From Acidobacteriota bacterium (lineage in GTDB: Bacteria; Acidobacteriota; Terriglobia; Acidiferrales; UBA7541), in assembly GCA_021324935.1 (NCBI GenBank), contig JAJPIE010000012.1:310001-374000 (forward strand): a stretch of 64,000 nucleotides of DNA. Reading direction: 5' to 3'. The notes beneath the pieces are model-generated. The model was given only the letters and a program-made list of their open reading frames with translations, was not told the origin of the DNA and made no database searches. Position 1 is the first letter of the stretch, and every line of letters begins with the position of its first letter. The position numbers and the translations under genes were made by a program. Of this stretch, positions 24,995 to 33,568 are shown piece after piece.

Positions 24995-26032
24995 ATGTCT
25001 CGCTCTCTTCTGATCGCCACTTTCGCCTTAACTTTGCTGCTGTGCGCCTCCGCTGCGCAGCTCTTCCGCTCCGTTTCCGCGCTTGCGTCGCCGGTCGATC
25101 CGGCTCTTTCCCAGCGCAGTTTTAGTTTCACCTACCAGGTCCACGTCCCGCCGCAGGCCGCTGCCGATTCCGATCACCTCTGGATTCCGCTTCCCCAAAA
25201 CGACTCCTATCAATCCATCTCCGGTCTCAAAATCAAAAGCGCCGTTCCCCACTCCCAAGGGCACGACCCTGAATACAGGAATCCTTTTGTCGTTTTCTCT
25301 CCCACGCCCGCGCAAGCCGCCGCCGGTTATGACGTCACTCTCGTTTTCCATGCCACGCGCCGCGAGCATGTCGTCGATGTTCATGCGCCTGCTCTGCAAA
25401 CCGCCAGTGCAGTTCCTCCCGACAACGACCCGCTCATGAAACGCTATCTCGAACCCGACAAGCTCGTGCCTCTCAACGGCACCATCGCCGAACTCGCGCG
25501 CCAGCAGACCGCCGGCGACACCACCCCTCTCCAGAAAGCTCGCCACATCTTTGAGTATGTCGTCTCCACCATGCGCTACGACAAGTCCGGCGAAGGCTGG
25601 GGGCACGGCGACGCTATCTGGGCCTGCACTTCCAAGCGCGGCAACTGCACTGACTTCCACTCTTTATTTATCGGCATGATGCGCTCGGTCGGTATTCCCG
25701 CGCGCTTTGAAATTGGCTTCCCGCTCCCCGAGGGTCAATCCGCCGGCGACATTCCCGGTTACCACTGCTGGGCCGAATTTTATCTGAACGGTATCGGCTG
25801 GATTCCTGTCGACGCCAGCGAAGCCTGGAAAAATCCCGCCAAGCATGATTACTTCTTTGGCGCTCACGACGATAATCGCGTCTTCTTCACCTACGGCCGC
25901 GACATCACCCTCTCTTCCCAGCAAAAAGGTGCGCCCCTCAACTATTTCATTTATCCCTATGCCGAAGCCGACGGCCAGCCCGTCCAAGGCCTCACCACTC
26001 ACTTCTCATTCCGTGATCTCGACTCTAAATAA
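24995..26032 (+). CDS. Secreted transglutaminase-like protease-fold protein
   Basis: 345 residues. The signal peptide (MSRSLLIATFALTLLLCASA) is followed by a beta-rich N-terminal domain and a transglutaminase-like core: RGNCTDFHSLFIGMMRSVGI with the catalytic Cys about residue 218, YHCWAEFYLNGIGWIPVDAS with the His, and the downstream Asp. Prokaryotic members act mostly as peptidases or cross-link modifiers outside the membrane. It is preceded by GGAGAATACTGAT, a plausible ribosome site, and is divergent from the lytic transglycosylase. Substrate unknown; a cell-wall role is only suggested by the neighbour. Confidence 0.85.
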   Translation: MSRSLLIATFALTLLLCASAAQLFRSVSALASPVDPALSQRSFSFTYQVHVPPQAAADSDHLWIPLPQNDSYQSISGLKIKSAVPHSQGHDPEYRNPFVVFSPTPAQAAAGYDVTLVFHATRREHVVDVHAPALQTASAVPPDNDPLMKRYLEPDKLVPLNGTIAELARQQTAGDTTPLQKARHIFEYVVSTMRYDKSGEGWGHGDAIWACTSKRGNCTDFHSLFIGMMRSVGIPARFEIGFPLPEGQSAGDIPGYHCWAEFYLNGIGWIPVDASEAWKNPAKHDYFFGAHDDNRVFFTYGRDITLSSQQKGAPLNYFIYPYAEADGQPVQGLTTHFSFRDLDSK

Positions 26033-26193
26033 CTGCTCAATTCGCTCGAGCTTGAGGGTGCCTTGCGCTCTGCGCGGTGGCTGCGCAACAGATGGGCTCT
26101 TGTGATCGAAGGCCGCAAAATCTCTTCATCTTCACTTCAGACCCTCGTCTCCTGGCCACAAACTTCCTGTCGCTGCTCGCCGATCGCCGCCCG

Positions 26194-26769
26194 CTAAATC
26201 TGACTCGCCAGCTTCCGCGCCGCCAGCCCCAGCATCAATCTCGCAATTCCCGTCATCAGCAAATTCACTCCCACCAGAGTCCCGATCGCCCACACCGTGC
26301 TCGATGGCCAGTGAAACCAGATCAATCCTCCCAGCAAAATCGTCACCAGCCCGTTCACCAGTAGCCACCACGATCCGCCCGTGCTCCGCAGCCGGAAATA
26401 CGCAGCCAGCTCCAGCACGCCCTCCACCAGAATCACGCTCCCCAGCAGCAGCGTCAGCGTGCTCACGCCCATGATTGTGTGCGCCAGGAAATATCCCCCC
26501 GCGATCAAGTAGACCAACCCCACCAGCGCTTGCATAATCACGTGCTTCGCGCCGCCGCCCTTGAACGCCGCGATAAAGTGCGCCACCGCGCCGATCATCA
26601 GCAGCCAGCCCACCAGCAGCGTCACGCCTAGCCCCGCAACGAATGGTTCCGCAATCGCAAACAGGCCCAACAGAATGAACAGCACCGCGATCGCGATGAA
26701 CCATCCCGTACCCTTTTTCAGCAACGCTGCCGCTTCCGGCAATCCCTGATTCGCGTTCGTCGTCAACAT
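26194..26769 (-). CDS. hdeD: HdeD family (DUF308) membrane protein
   Basis: About 191 residues with six hydrophobic helices in two repeated triplets: GWFIAIAVLFILLGLFAIAE, GVTLLVGWLLMIGAVAHFIA and related segments. This is the DUF308/HdeD pattern. The E. coli relative is linked to acid resistance, but the biochemical role is not established. I prefer the ATG at 26769 (MLTTNANQ), which has a GAGGTGGGGG upstream; the frame stays open to 26811. It is convergent with the transglutaminase-like gene with 160 bases between stops and nothing recognisable there. Confidence 0.85.
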   Translation of the reverse strand: MLTTNANQGLPEAAALLKKGTGWFIAIAVLFILLGLFAIAEPFVAGLGVTLLVGWLLMIGAVAHFIAAFKGGGAKHVIMQALVGLVYLIAGGYFLAHTIMGVSTLTLLLGSVILVEGVLELAAYFRLRSTGGSWWLLVNGLVTILLGGLIWFHWPSSTVWAIGTLVGVNLLMTGIARLMLGLAARKLASQI

Positions 26770-26907
26770 CCCCCACCTCGTCTCTTCCATGTCTTTTTCG
26801 CGCCGGTCCATCCCGTCGTGGAGCGCCGATTTCCTGCTTGCGGGCGAATCTGCGCTGATTTTACTCCGAAATCCCGGCCCCCCCGCCCTTCTTTCTCTTC
26901 CTTATTC

Positions 26908-26940
26908 TGTGTAGCCCTGGTCTTTTAAGCCAGCCCTTCT
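26908..26940 (+). repeat. REP-like palindromic repeat, TGTGTA family copy
   Basis: TGTGTAGCCCTGGTCTTTTA followed by AGCCAGCCCTTCT. The CTGG...CCAG arms flank CTTTTAAG. It has the layout of the copies at 11691 and 32150 and lies just upstream of the GNAT gene. Confidence 0.45.
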
Positions 26941-26978
26941 CCTGCGCTAAACTCTTTTTCGACTTTCCGAGGAGCCTC

Positions 26979-27521
26979 ATGCAATCTCTTCCGTTCACCA
27001 ACGAAAACCCCGTCCTCGATACGCCTCACTTGCGCTTGCGTGGTCATCGCCTCGACGACTTTCCCGCCTGCCGCGAAATGTGGGCCGATCCCCGCGTCAC
27101 CCGCTTCATCGGCGGGCGCCCGCTCACCCAGGAAGAAGCCTGGCTCAAATTCCAGCGCAATGCCGGACACTGGCCGCTCCTCGGCTTCGGTTTCTGGGTC
27201 GTCGAGGAAAAATCCACCGGCGCATTCGCCGGTGAGGTAGGCGTTTCCCATTTCTTCCGCGAAACCCAGCCGCCCGTCGAAAATCTCCGCGAAGCCGGCT
27301 GGATCGTGTCGCCGTCCATGCACGGCAAGGGCTATGCCACCGAAGCCGTCCGCGCCGTTCTCGGCTGGACCGACGCGCGCCTCTCCGATCCACGCACCAT
27401 CTGCCTCATCCATCCAGAAAATATCCCTTCTCTCCGCGTCGCCGAAAAATGCGGCTTCCGCGAATGGTCCCGCGCCACCTACAAAAACGAACCCTGCATC
27501 CTCCTCCAGCGCACTAGGTAG
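26979..27521 (+). CDS. GNAT family N-acetyltransferase (RimJ/RimL type)
   Basis: 180 residues. The RimJ/RimL-type layout is clear: DTPHLRLRGHRLDDFPACREMW at the N-terminus, GFWVVEEKSTGAFAGEVGVS in the core, and the acetyl-CoA binding loop PSMHGKGYATEAVRAVLGW followed by IHPENIPSLRVAEKCGFRE. It should acetylate an amino group on a protein N-terminus, amino acid or small molecule; the substrate is not predictable. It has CCGAGGAG upstream of the ATG and stands alone. Confidence 0.92.
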   Translation: MQSLPFTNENPVLDTPHLRLRGHRLDDFPACREMWADPRVTRFIGGRPLTQEEAWLKFQRNAGHWPLLGFGFWVVEEKSTGAFAGEVGVSHFFRETQPPVENLREAGWIVSPSMHGKGYATEAVRAVLGWTDARLSDPRTICLIHPENIPSLRVAEKCGFREWSRATYKNEPCILLQRTR

Positions 27522-27806
27522 CGCTCGCATCTTGCGGGCAAGCCTGCCCAGGCATTCCTCTCGCATTTCTGACCCGCTCACTCCTTCTCCCGGAGCGAAC
27601 GCGACGGGATCGAGATCGAAAGTTGGCCCCCATGGTGGCTTCTGGATCACGCTGCCGAGTGGTCCGTACTCTCTCCAATTTGTCATGCAGAATTCATCGT
27701 AACCACCCCGGCATCCTTCTTCCTCGAATTCACCCCGCGCAAGCCTTGCACCCGCTACACTCTTTTTATCTACGACATCGCCGTCACGTCCAGGCCCTGA
27801 GGCGCC

Positions 27807-30800
27807 ATGGAATTTTGGATTCTCATCCTTACAATTTGGGCCTTCTACGCTTGGGTGCAATCCCGCATCCGCCGTCAGAAGGAAGATGAGCGTTTTGCCA
27901 ACGTCATCAACGCTCTCAATCGCCTCGAGCCGCGCCTCAACGATCTGAAAAAACTCGAAACCCGCCTCGCCGAGCTCGAACACCGCCTCGCTTCCCCGGC
28001 GCCGCCTCCAGCCCCAACTCAACCCTCTGCCGCTCCCGCAACTCCACCGCCCACGCTCAAGCCCGTCGAACTTCCTCCACCTGTACCACCGACTCTTGCT
28101 GCGGAATTTCCCAAGCCGCCGGTTCTCCCGTCTCCACCGCCAATTGCCCATCCCGCTCAGCCGCCGAAGCCTCCGCTGGCGGAACCCTCCGCCCCTCATC
28201 CCTCCGCGCCTGTTTCACCGGCAACTCCGCCAACCGCAAAACCCGCCGTCACTCCTCCCGCTCCAGTCGCGGCGCATCCGCCCGCTCCCCAGCCCCCGGT
28301 TCCCCCGCCGCTTTCTCCCCCGCCAAGGCCCGCGCCCGTCTCCACGCGCGAACTCCGTTCGCAACTCGAGGAATCGCTCGGTAAAAACTGGCTCAACAAA
28401 CTCGGCATGATCGCCCTCGTCATCGGCATTTCTCTTTTTCTCGGTTACAAATTTCCGTCGCTCACCAATCCCGAAAAAATCCTCCTCGGTTATTTCGCCG
28501 GCCTCCTCATTCTCGGCACCGGTGTCTATCTCGAACGCCTGGATCGCTACCGTGTCTTCGCCCGCGCCCTCATCGGCGGCGGCTGGGCCCTCACCTTCTT
28601 CGTCACCTTCGCGATGCACTTCATCGCTTATACCCGCGTTATTCGCACGCAGTGGATCGACCTCGTCCTCCTCTTCCTCGTCGCCGTGGTCATGGTCGTT
28701 CACACCCTCCGCTATGATTCGCAGGTAGTCACCGGCCTCGCCTTCCTCCTGGCCTTTTTCACCGTCGGCATCAGCCAGAACACCGTTTACTCTCTCTCCG
28801 CTGGCGCCATCCTCGCTCTCGGACTCGTCGCCATTGTCCACCGCCGCCAATGGTTCGAGCTCGAAGTTTTCGGCATCCTCGCTTCCTATCTCAATCATTT
28901 CATCTGGCTCTATCGCGTTATCGAGCCTATCGCCGGCCCCAACCGTATGTTCCCGGAGTTTCTCCCCAGCACCATCCTCCTCTGTCTCTATTGGGGCATC
29001 TATCGCTGGTCCTACATCGACCGCCGCATCCAGTCCGCCTCGCGGGAACGCGTCTCCACCCTCGCCGCGCTTCTCAACACGTCCTTGCTGCTCGGCCTTT
29101 TCAAATACCAATCCGTCCGCCCCGAACTCGCCTTCTGCGCACTTCTCCTTCTCGGCGCCGTTGAACTCGCACTCGGCCAGCTTCCCGCCACGCGCAAACG
29201 CCGCATCGCCTTCACCATTCTCTCCACCATCGGCATCATCCTTCTCGTCGCCGCCATCCCCTTCAAATATTCCGGCATGGACACCGCCATCATCTGGCTC
29301 GCCGAAGCCCAGATGCTCCTGCTTGCCGGCGTCTTCTCCCGCGAAATCCTTTTTCGAGTCTTCGGTCTCCTCGTTGCGCTCCTCACTTCCGTGGACATGC
29401 TCCTCAACCAGGCCCTGCCCACGCTCTACGATCGCCTTTCCCTGCCGCCGCACAATGTCTTCGACCGCTTTCTGCTTGCGGTCCCTGCACCCGAATTTCA
29501 GCTCGCTATCCGCTTTCTCGTCGCCGCACTTCTCCTTTACGCCGACTCCCTCGTGATTCCTCGCCGCTGGAAAGATCTCTTAATTTCCGATTCCGAGGAA
29601 GTCTCCTTCCGCGCGCTCTCCTATCTCGCGTCGCTCATGCTTTTCGTCTCTCTCTGGCTGGCTTTCCCCTTTGCCTGGACCTCCGTCCTCTGGATCGCCG
29701 CCGCTTTCGTTCTCATCGCACTTGCCCGCGCTCTCTCCGCCGAAGACCTCTCCTATCAGGCGCATCTCCTCGCCCTGGCCGCCTTCTTCCGGGCGCTCGA
29801 CGTCAACCTTTTCCTGACCTCTCCCCATTTCCACACAAGCGTTTCACCCCGTCTCGTCACGCTCGCTCTCGTTATCGCGCTCTTCTATCTCTGCGCGCGC
29901 TGGCTCAGCCTCGATGAATCTCCGAATTCCTCGGTCAATCCCTCGGATCTCTACACCACCGCCGCGGCCACCCTCCTCGTACTGCTCGCCTACCGCGAGT
30001 GCGATCGCCTCTGGATCCCCATTGCGTGGGGAGCCTTCGCGCTCCTTCTCGCTGTCCTCGGCTACTATCGCGGGCGCCGCGATCTCAGCCTTCAGGCCAG
30101 CTTCCTCGTCCTCGCCGGCTCTGCCCGCACGCTGCTTTTCAACGTCGACGCAACGCGCGAGTGGCACCACTTCACCCTGCGCTTCCTCACCTTCACGCTC
30201 ATGGCCGCGCTGCTCTACCTCTGCGCCTACTTCAGCGGACCGCGAGGCGCCGTTTACGCGCGCCTGTTCTCCGCGCTGGAAACCTGGTTCGGCTCCATTC
30301 TCATCGCCGTGCTTGCCTTTGAAGAAGTTTCTTCGCCCTGGATCGCCGCCGCGTGGGCCGTCTTCGCGCTCCTGCTGCTCGTCATTGGCGATCGCGTGAA
30401 GCACAATCAGCTTCACTATCAGGCGTATCTGCTCTCCCTCTCCGCGCTGGTGCAGGCCGTCTCCGTCAACCTCAACGCCACGCAGCCCTTCAGTCTGATT
30501 CCCCGCCTCAGCTTGCGCTTCGTTACGCTGTTGCTTGTCGCGGCGATCTTCTATCTCTGCGCGCGCTGGGCCGCCAAGGGCGAATTCGCGCTCGCACCGG
30601 TTGCCGGCGCCGCGTACACCTGGGCGGCATCGGCTCTGGCGGTTATCCTGATTTACTGTGAGGCCCCGCCGCACACGGTCGCGTTCGCCTGGTCGCTCTT
30701 CGCGCTGGCGCTGTTTGAATTCGGCGTCTGGCGAAATTTCCGCAACTTCCGCTCGCAGGCCTGCTTTGTTTTGCTACTCGGCTTCTTGCGCATCGTCTCC

Positions 30801-31658
30801 TTCAATCTGGACGCGCGCGCCCCGCAGCTGCTCGCCTATACGCTGCCCGTCGCTTTCGTTTTCTATTACGTCTACATCCGATTCTCGCGCCTTGTCGCCG
30901 ATAAATCTTCCGCCGCCGATTTTGCCTTTGGCCAGCAACTCCGCGCCGCCACCGCCCTCGCGTATCTTGGTTCCGCCACGCTGCTCCTCTTCGCGAACTC
31001 CTACTATCATCACGGCTGGATCCTCGTCGCCTGGGCGGCGCTTTCCGTCCTCTTTCTCGCCGTCGCCTGGGCTTCGCCGTTCGAGCTCTTCCTCTCGCAC
31101 AGCCTCATCGTCGCCTTCCTCGTCTTTTTCCGTGCGCTCTCGTTCGAGTTCACCGCCCGCCTGCATCCCGGCCCTTCGTATTGGGGCCTCGAGCGCGGCT
31201 TCTACGTCTGCGCCGTCGCCGCGATTCTTTTCGCAGCCCAGCTTTTCGCCTTTCCGCTCCGCAAGCGCTTCGCCGCACCGCGCGCTCAATCCTCTTCCGG
31301 CGAATTTCGCCTCGCCACCTCCGGTCTGGCTGCCCGCCCCGAACAAATCTTTTTCTTCCTTCCGTTTCTTCTCATCGCCATCCTCATCCTTAATGAAGCC
31401 TCCTTTGGTCGCGTCACCATCGCCTGGGGCATGCAGGCCGTTGTGGCCTTCCTCTTCGCGCTCATCGTCCGCGAACGCAGCTTCCGCCTCGCCGGACTCT
31501 CCCTTCTGCTCCTCTGCGTCGCCAAGATCAGCCTGCTCGACGTCTGGCGGCTCCACGGCTCCGACCGCTACGTCACCCTCATCATCCTCGGCGTCGCCCT
31601 CCTTCTCGTTTCCTATCTCTACACCCGCTATTCCGAACTCCTCCGCCGCTACCTGTAA
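27807..31658 (+). CDS. Giant DUF2339 family polytopic membrane protein
   Basis: 1283 residues. Residues 1-16 are hydrophobic; then a charged coiled coil (about 20-60), a Pro-rich linker (about 65-185), and RELRSQLEESLGKNWLNKLG, the DUF2339 entry motif just before the first main helix. The rest is a long series of hydrophobic helices, probably more than 30, with a repeated pattern LYLCARW/LYLCAYF after each block that suggests internal duplication. The family has no established function. It is monocistronic, with REP-like repeats and a decayed esterase fragment downstream. The length is at the high end for the family as I recall it. Confidence 0.88.
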   Translation: MEFWILILTIWAFYAWVQSRIRRQKEDERFANVINALNRLEPRLNDLKKLETRLAELEHRLASPAPPPAPTQPSAAPATPPPTLKPVELPPPVPPTLAAEFPKPPVLPSPPPIAHPAQPPKPPLAEPSAPHPSAPVSPATPPTAKPAVTPPAPVAAHPPAPQPPVPPPLSPPPRPAPVSTRELRSQLEESLGKNWLNKLGMIALVIGISLFLGYKFPSLTNPEKILLGYFAGLLILGTGVYLERLDRYRVFARALIGGGWALTFFVTFAMHFIAYTRVIRTQWIDLVLLFLVAVVMVVHTLRYDSQVVTGLAFLLAFFTVGISQNTVYSLSAGAILALGLVAIVHRRQWFELEVFGILASYLNHFIWLYRVIEPIAGPNRMFPEFLPSTILLCLYWGIYRWSYIDRRIQSASRERVSTLAALLNTSLLLGLFKYQSVRPELAFCALLLLGAVELALGQLPATRKRRIAFTILSTIGIILLVAAIPFKYSGMDTAIIWLAEAQMLLLAGVFSREILFRVFGLLVALLTSVDMLLNQALPTLYDRLSLPPHNVFDRFLLAVPAPEFQLAIRFLVAALLLYADSLVIPRRWKDLLISDSEEVSFRALSYLASLMLFVSLWLAFPFAWTSVLWIAAAFVLIALARALSAEDLSYQAHLLALAAFFRALDVNLFLTSPHFHTSVSPRLVTLALVIALFYLCARWLSLDESPNSSVNPSDLYTTAAATLLVLLAYRECDRLWIPIAWGAFALLLAVLGYYRGRRDLSLQASFLVLAGSARTLLFNVDATREWHHFTLRFLTFTLMAALLYLCAYFSGPRGAVYARLFSALETWFGSILIAVLAFEEVSSPWIAAAWAVFALLLLVIGDRVKHNQLHYQAYLLSLSALVQAVSVNLNATQPFSLIPRLSLRFVTLLLVAAIFYLCARWAAKGEFALAPVAGAAYTWAASALAVILIYCEAPPHTVAFAWSLFALALFEFGVWRNFRNFRSQACFVLLLGFLRIVSFNLDARAPQLLAYTLPVAFVFYYVYIRFSRLVADKSSAADFAFGQQLRAATALAYLGSATLLLFANSYYHHGWILVAWAALSVLFLAVAWASPFELFLSHSLIVAFLVFFRALSFEFTARLHPGPSYWGLERGFYVCAVAAILFAAQLFAFPLRKRFAAPRAQSSSGEFRLATSGLAARPEQIFFFLPFLLIAILILNEASFGRVTIAWGMQAVVAFLFALIVRERSFRLAGLSLLLLCVAKISLLDVWRLHGSDRYVTLIILGVALLLVSYLYTRYSELLRRYL

Positions 31659-31682
31659 TTCCTCGATGTCCGTCTCTTGCCC

Positions 31683-31715
31683 TGTGTACTGGCCCGCCAT
31701 TAAGTCGGCTCTGGT
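31683..31715 (+). repeat. REP-like palindromic repeat, TGTGTA family copy
   Basis: TGTGTACTGGCCCGCCATTA then AGTCGGCTCTGG, degenerate relative of the copy at 32150 (TGTGTACTGGCCGACC...GTCGGCTC). It lies between the DUF2339 stop and the esterase fragment. Confidence 0.45.
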
Positions 31716-31730
31716 TGCTTCCGCCGTCCC

Positions 31731-31941
31731 AGCCGCCTCGCCGAGCAGATGCAGTCCTATTGGGTCAATTTCGCCAAATCCGGCAACCCCAACGGTCCCA
31801 CTGCCGTCGGCAGCGCGCTCCCCCAACTGGCCCGCCTACACCCGGGATTCCTGGCAACTCCTCGTCCTCGATTCCACCGTCTCCGCGCGCCCCGACGACC
31901 ATCGTGACCGCTATCTCTTCCTCCAGAAATCCTGGAAGTAG
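31731..31941 (+). pseudogene. C-terminal fragment of a type B carboxylesterase, frameshifted
   Basis: The frame from 31731 reads SRRLAEQMQSYWVNFAKSGN then PNGP, the classic C-terminal motif of carboxylesterase type B. After a slip in the C-run near 31819-31824 the next frame reads PNWPAYTRDSWQLLVLDSTV and ends RDRYLFLQKSWK at 31941, the expected tail. The upstream catalytic domain is absent. It is a decayed remnant with no start signal. Confidence 0.7.
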
Positions 31942-32029
31942 CTGGCTTTCTCGCAAACTCCCGCTCTCTTCCTTCTTCCCTCTGGCGCAGCCCCAGCCGT
32001 GTTGGCTCGTCCCGCAGCCATTCTTGCAT

Positions 32030-32063
32030 TTGTAGCGGCCTCCTTCCGAGGAGGGCGCTTTTT
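32030..32063 (+). repeat. REP-like palindrome, TGTAGCGGCC type
   Basis: TTTGTAGCGGCC is followed by CCTCC-TTCCGA-GGAGG and GCGCTTTTTT. The hairpin plus T-run could also act as a terminator on the + strand. Confidence 0.45.
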
Positions 32064-32087
32064 TGTCGTGTCCTGTGCTCCCGTCCC

Positions 32088-32131
32088 TGTAGCGCAGGTC
32101 GAGCGCCTTGTGCTCGCCCTGCGGCCTTTCC
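32088..32131 (+). repeat. REP-like palindrome, TGTAGCGCAGG type
   Basis: CTGTAGCGCAGG and a following TCGAGC pair across a 7-base loop with GCTCG and CCCTGC (imperfect 11-bp stem), then GGCCTTTCC. It has the same TGTAG-palindrome-GCGG/GCGC layout as the element at 32030. Confidence 0.45.
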
Positions 32132-32149
32132 TCATTTTGTGGCGGGCTT

Positions 32150-32180
32150 TGTGTACTGGCCGACCTTTAGGTCGGCTCTT
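32150..32180 (+). repeat. REP-like palindromic repeat, TGTGTA family best copy
   Basis: TGTGTACTGG followed by GCCGACC-TTTA-GGTCGGC, a perfect 7-bp stem with a 4-base loop, then TCTTCTGG. It is the cleanest member of the family found at 11691, 26908 and 31683. Confidence 0.55.
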
Positions 32181-32389
32181 CTGGGGCCCGCCTCCTGAAG
32201 AAATCTGCCGCTCGTCCGCGGCGTCAGCTCCCTCCTGCGATAGAGGCCAAAATCAAATAGGTTTGGTTATAACTTGTAGTTTAGTTTAATTAAGGTAAAG
32301 TACGCAGAGGTGTAAGAGGACTGTAATGCTCCCCGCTAAAACTGGACAGCCTGCAAAGGTATGATCAGGGCCTCCAAAGTGGAGGCAAC

Positions 32390-32677
32390 ATGGGCAGGAA
32401 ACCACGCGTAGACCGCACCCCGGAAGAGAAGTGGCAAATCGTGCAGGAGGGGCTGAAGAGCGGCAACATCTCGGAGACGTGTCGGCGTTACCAGATCGCT
32501 CCCAACTTGTACTATCGCTGGAAGGACGAAGCAGAGCAAGGAGCCAAGGCCGCGCTTGGGGGGAGAAGCGCGGCCGCCGCGGAAAGCGAGAAAGACCGCC
32601 GCATCCGCCAACTGGAACGCACCTTGGGGCGGAAGTCGTTGGAGATCGAAATCCTAAAAAGCGTCGTGGGGGAGTGA
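32390..32677 (+). CDS. IS3-family transposase OrfA
   Basis: 95 residues with the helix-turn-helix of IS3-type OrfA (EEKWQIVQEGLKSGNISETC and RRYQIAPNLYYRWKDEAEQG) and a C-terminal leucine-zipper-like helix (RIRQLERTLGRKSLEIEILK). Near its end the sequence CTAAAAAGC is a candidate slippery site for the -1 frameshift that fuses OrfA to OrfB in this family. OrfA binds the element ends and regulates transposition. Confidence 0.9.
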   Translation: MGRKPRVDRTPEEKWQIVQEGLKSGNISETCRRYQIAPNLYYRWKDEAEQGAKAALGGRSAAAAESEKDRRIRQLERTLGRKSLEIEILKSVVGE

Positions 32678-33549
32678 GCTGTGGTGAGGTTCACTCCCAG
32701 GCGCGAGAACTGGTGGCGCAGGGGTACGCGGCCACGTTGGTGGCCGCGACCCTGGCGATCAGCCGGTCGAGCTTGTACTACCGCCAGCAGCCATGAGGCA
32801 GCCGAGCCGACCGACGCTACGACGAGCAGATCGTGTTGGCCTGCGGGGAGAAGGTGGCGTATGGCTATCGGCGCATCACATGGTGGCTGCGGCGGAAGGA
32901 AGGGCTGTCGGTGAATCGCAAACGCGTGCTGCGGGTCATGCGCGAACGAGGTTTGCTGGTGCGATCACGCCGTCTGCGGGCTCGTCGCAGGAAAGAATGG
33001 GGTCGTGTGGAAGCAAGCCGTCCGAATGAAATCTGGCAAGCGGACATGACCAAGGTGTGGGCTGGTCCGTCGCTGGGTTGGGCCTACTTGGTCAGCGTCA
33101 TTGACTGTTGCACGCGAGAGATCGTCGGCTGGCATCTCTCGCAGCGTTGCCGCACCGAAGATGCGCTCGTGGCACTAGAGCAGGCGGTGCTGCAGCGGCT
33201 GCCCCAGGGCAGCCGCGAAGCTCACCTGACGCTGACCACGGACAATGGCACGCAGTTCACTTCGTCGCGTTTCCTAGAAACGCTTGCGCGGCTGGGCGTC
33301 ACGCACCGCCGCACCGCTTATCATCACCCGGAAGGCAACAGCTACATCGAGAGGTTCCATCGCAGTCTGAAGGAAGAGGAAGTGTGGGCAGCAGAGTATC
33401 GCAGCCTGGAAGAAGGCCGCGATTCCATCGTTCGCTGGATTACGGAGTACAATCACGACCGCCCTCACGGCGGAGTGGAAAATCCCACTCCCCACGAGGC
33501 TTTCTTGGCTTTCGCAGTTGACCTAAAATCCGAGGCCCTGAACGTCTAA
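32674..33549 (+). pseudogene. IS3-family transposase OrfB with in-frame nonsense codon
   Basis: The OrfB frame is -1 relative to OrfA and reads SCGEVHSQARELVAQGYAAT then ISRSSLYYRQQP, a TGA at 32794-32796, then GSRADRRYDEQIVLACGEKV in the same frame. An Arg codon CGA changed to TGA is the simplest explanation. Downstream the rve integrase core is intact: the first Asp in WQADMTKVW, the second in LTTDNGTQFT, the Glu in NSYIERFHRSLKEEE. A GTG at 32833 could start a shortened product that still carries the DDE triad but lacks the HTH_21-like N-terminus. Confidence 0.85.
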
Positions 33550-33568
33550 ATTAGCGGGGAGCATTACA

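Larger units (their letters stand above)
32322..33568 (+). mobile_element. IS3-family insertion sequence
   Basis: A 1247-bp element with perfect 18-bp terminal inverted repeats (TGTAATGCTCCCCGCTAA at 32322-32339 and its reverse complement at 33551-33568). It encodes OrfA and OrfB in the typical overlapping -1 arrangement. The flanks (GAC before, TCC after) show no target-site duplication, which suggests that a deletion or rearrangement followed insertion. The right end abuts the middle of an ATPase reading frame. OrfB carries a nonsense codon, so this copy may not transpose on its own. Confidence 0.9.

Noticed and set aside
27522..27806. Possible small coding remnant (frame ending in LQFVMQNSS)
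   Set aside because: Too short, no start signal, no recognised family; treated as intergenic.
28215..29453. 412-codon minus-strand open frame
   Set aside because: Antisense shadow of the DUF2339 gene; Glu/Gly-rich, no start signal.
30658..31941. 427-codon plus-strand frame ending in an esterase-like tail
   Set aside because: Ser/Pro-rich frame-shifted reading of the DUF2339 gene; only the last part (from about 31731) is a real decayed esterase fragment.
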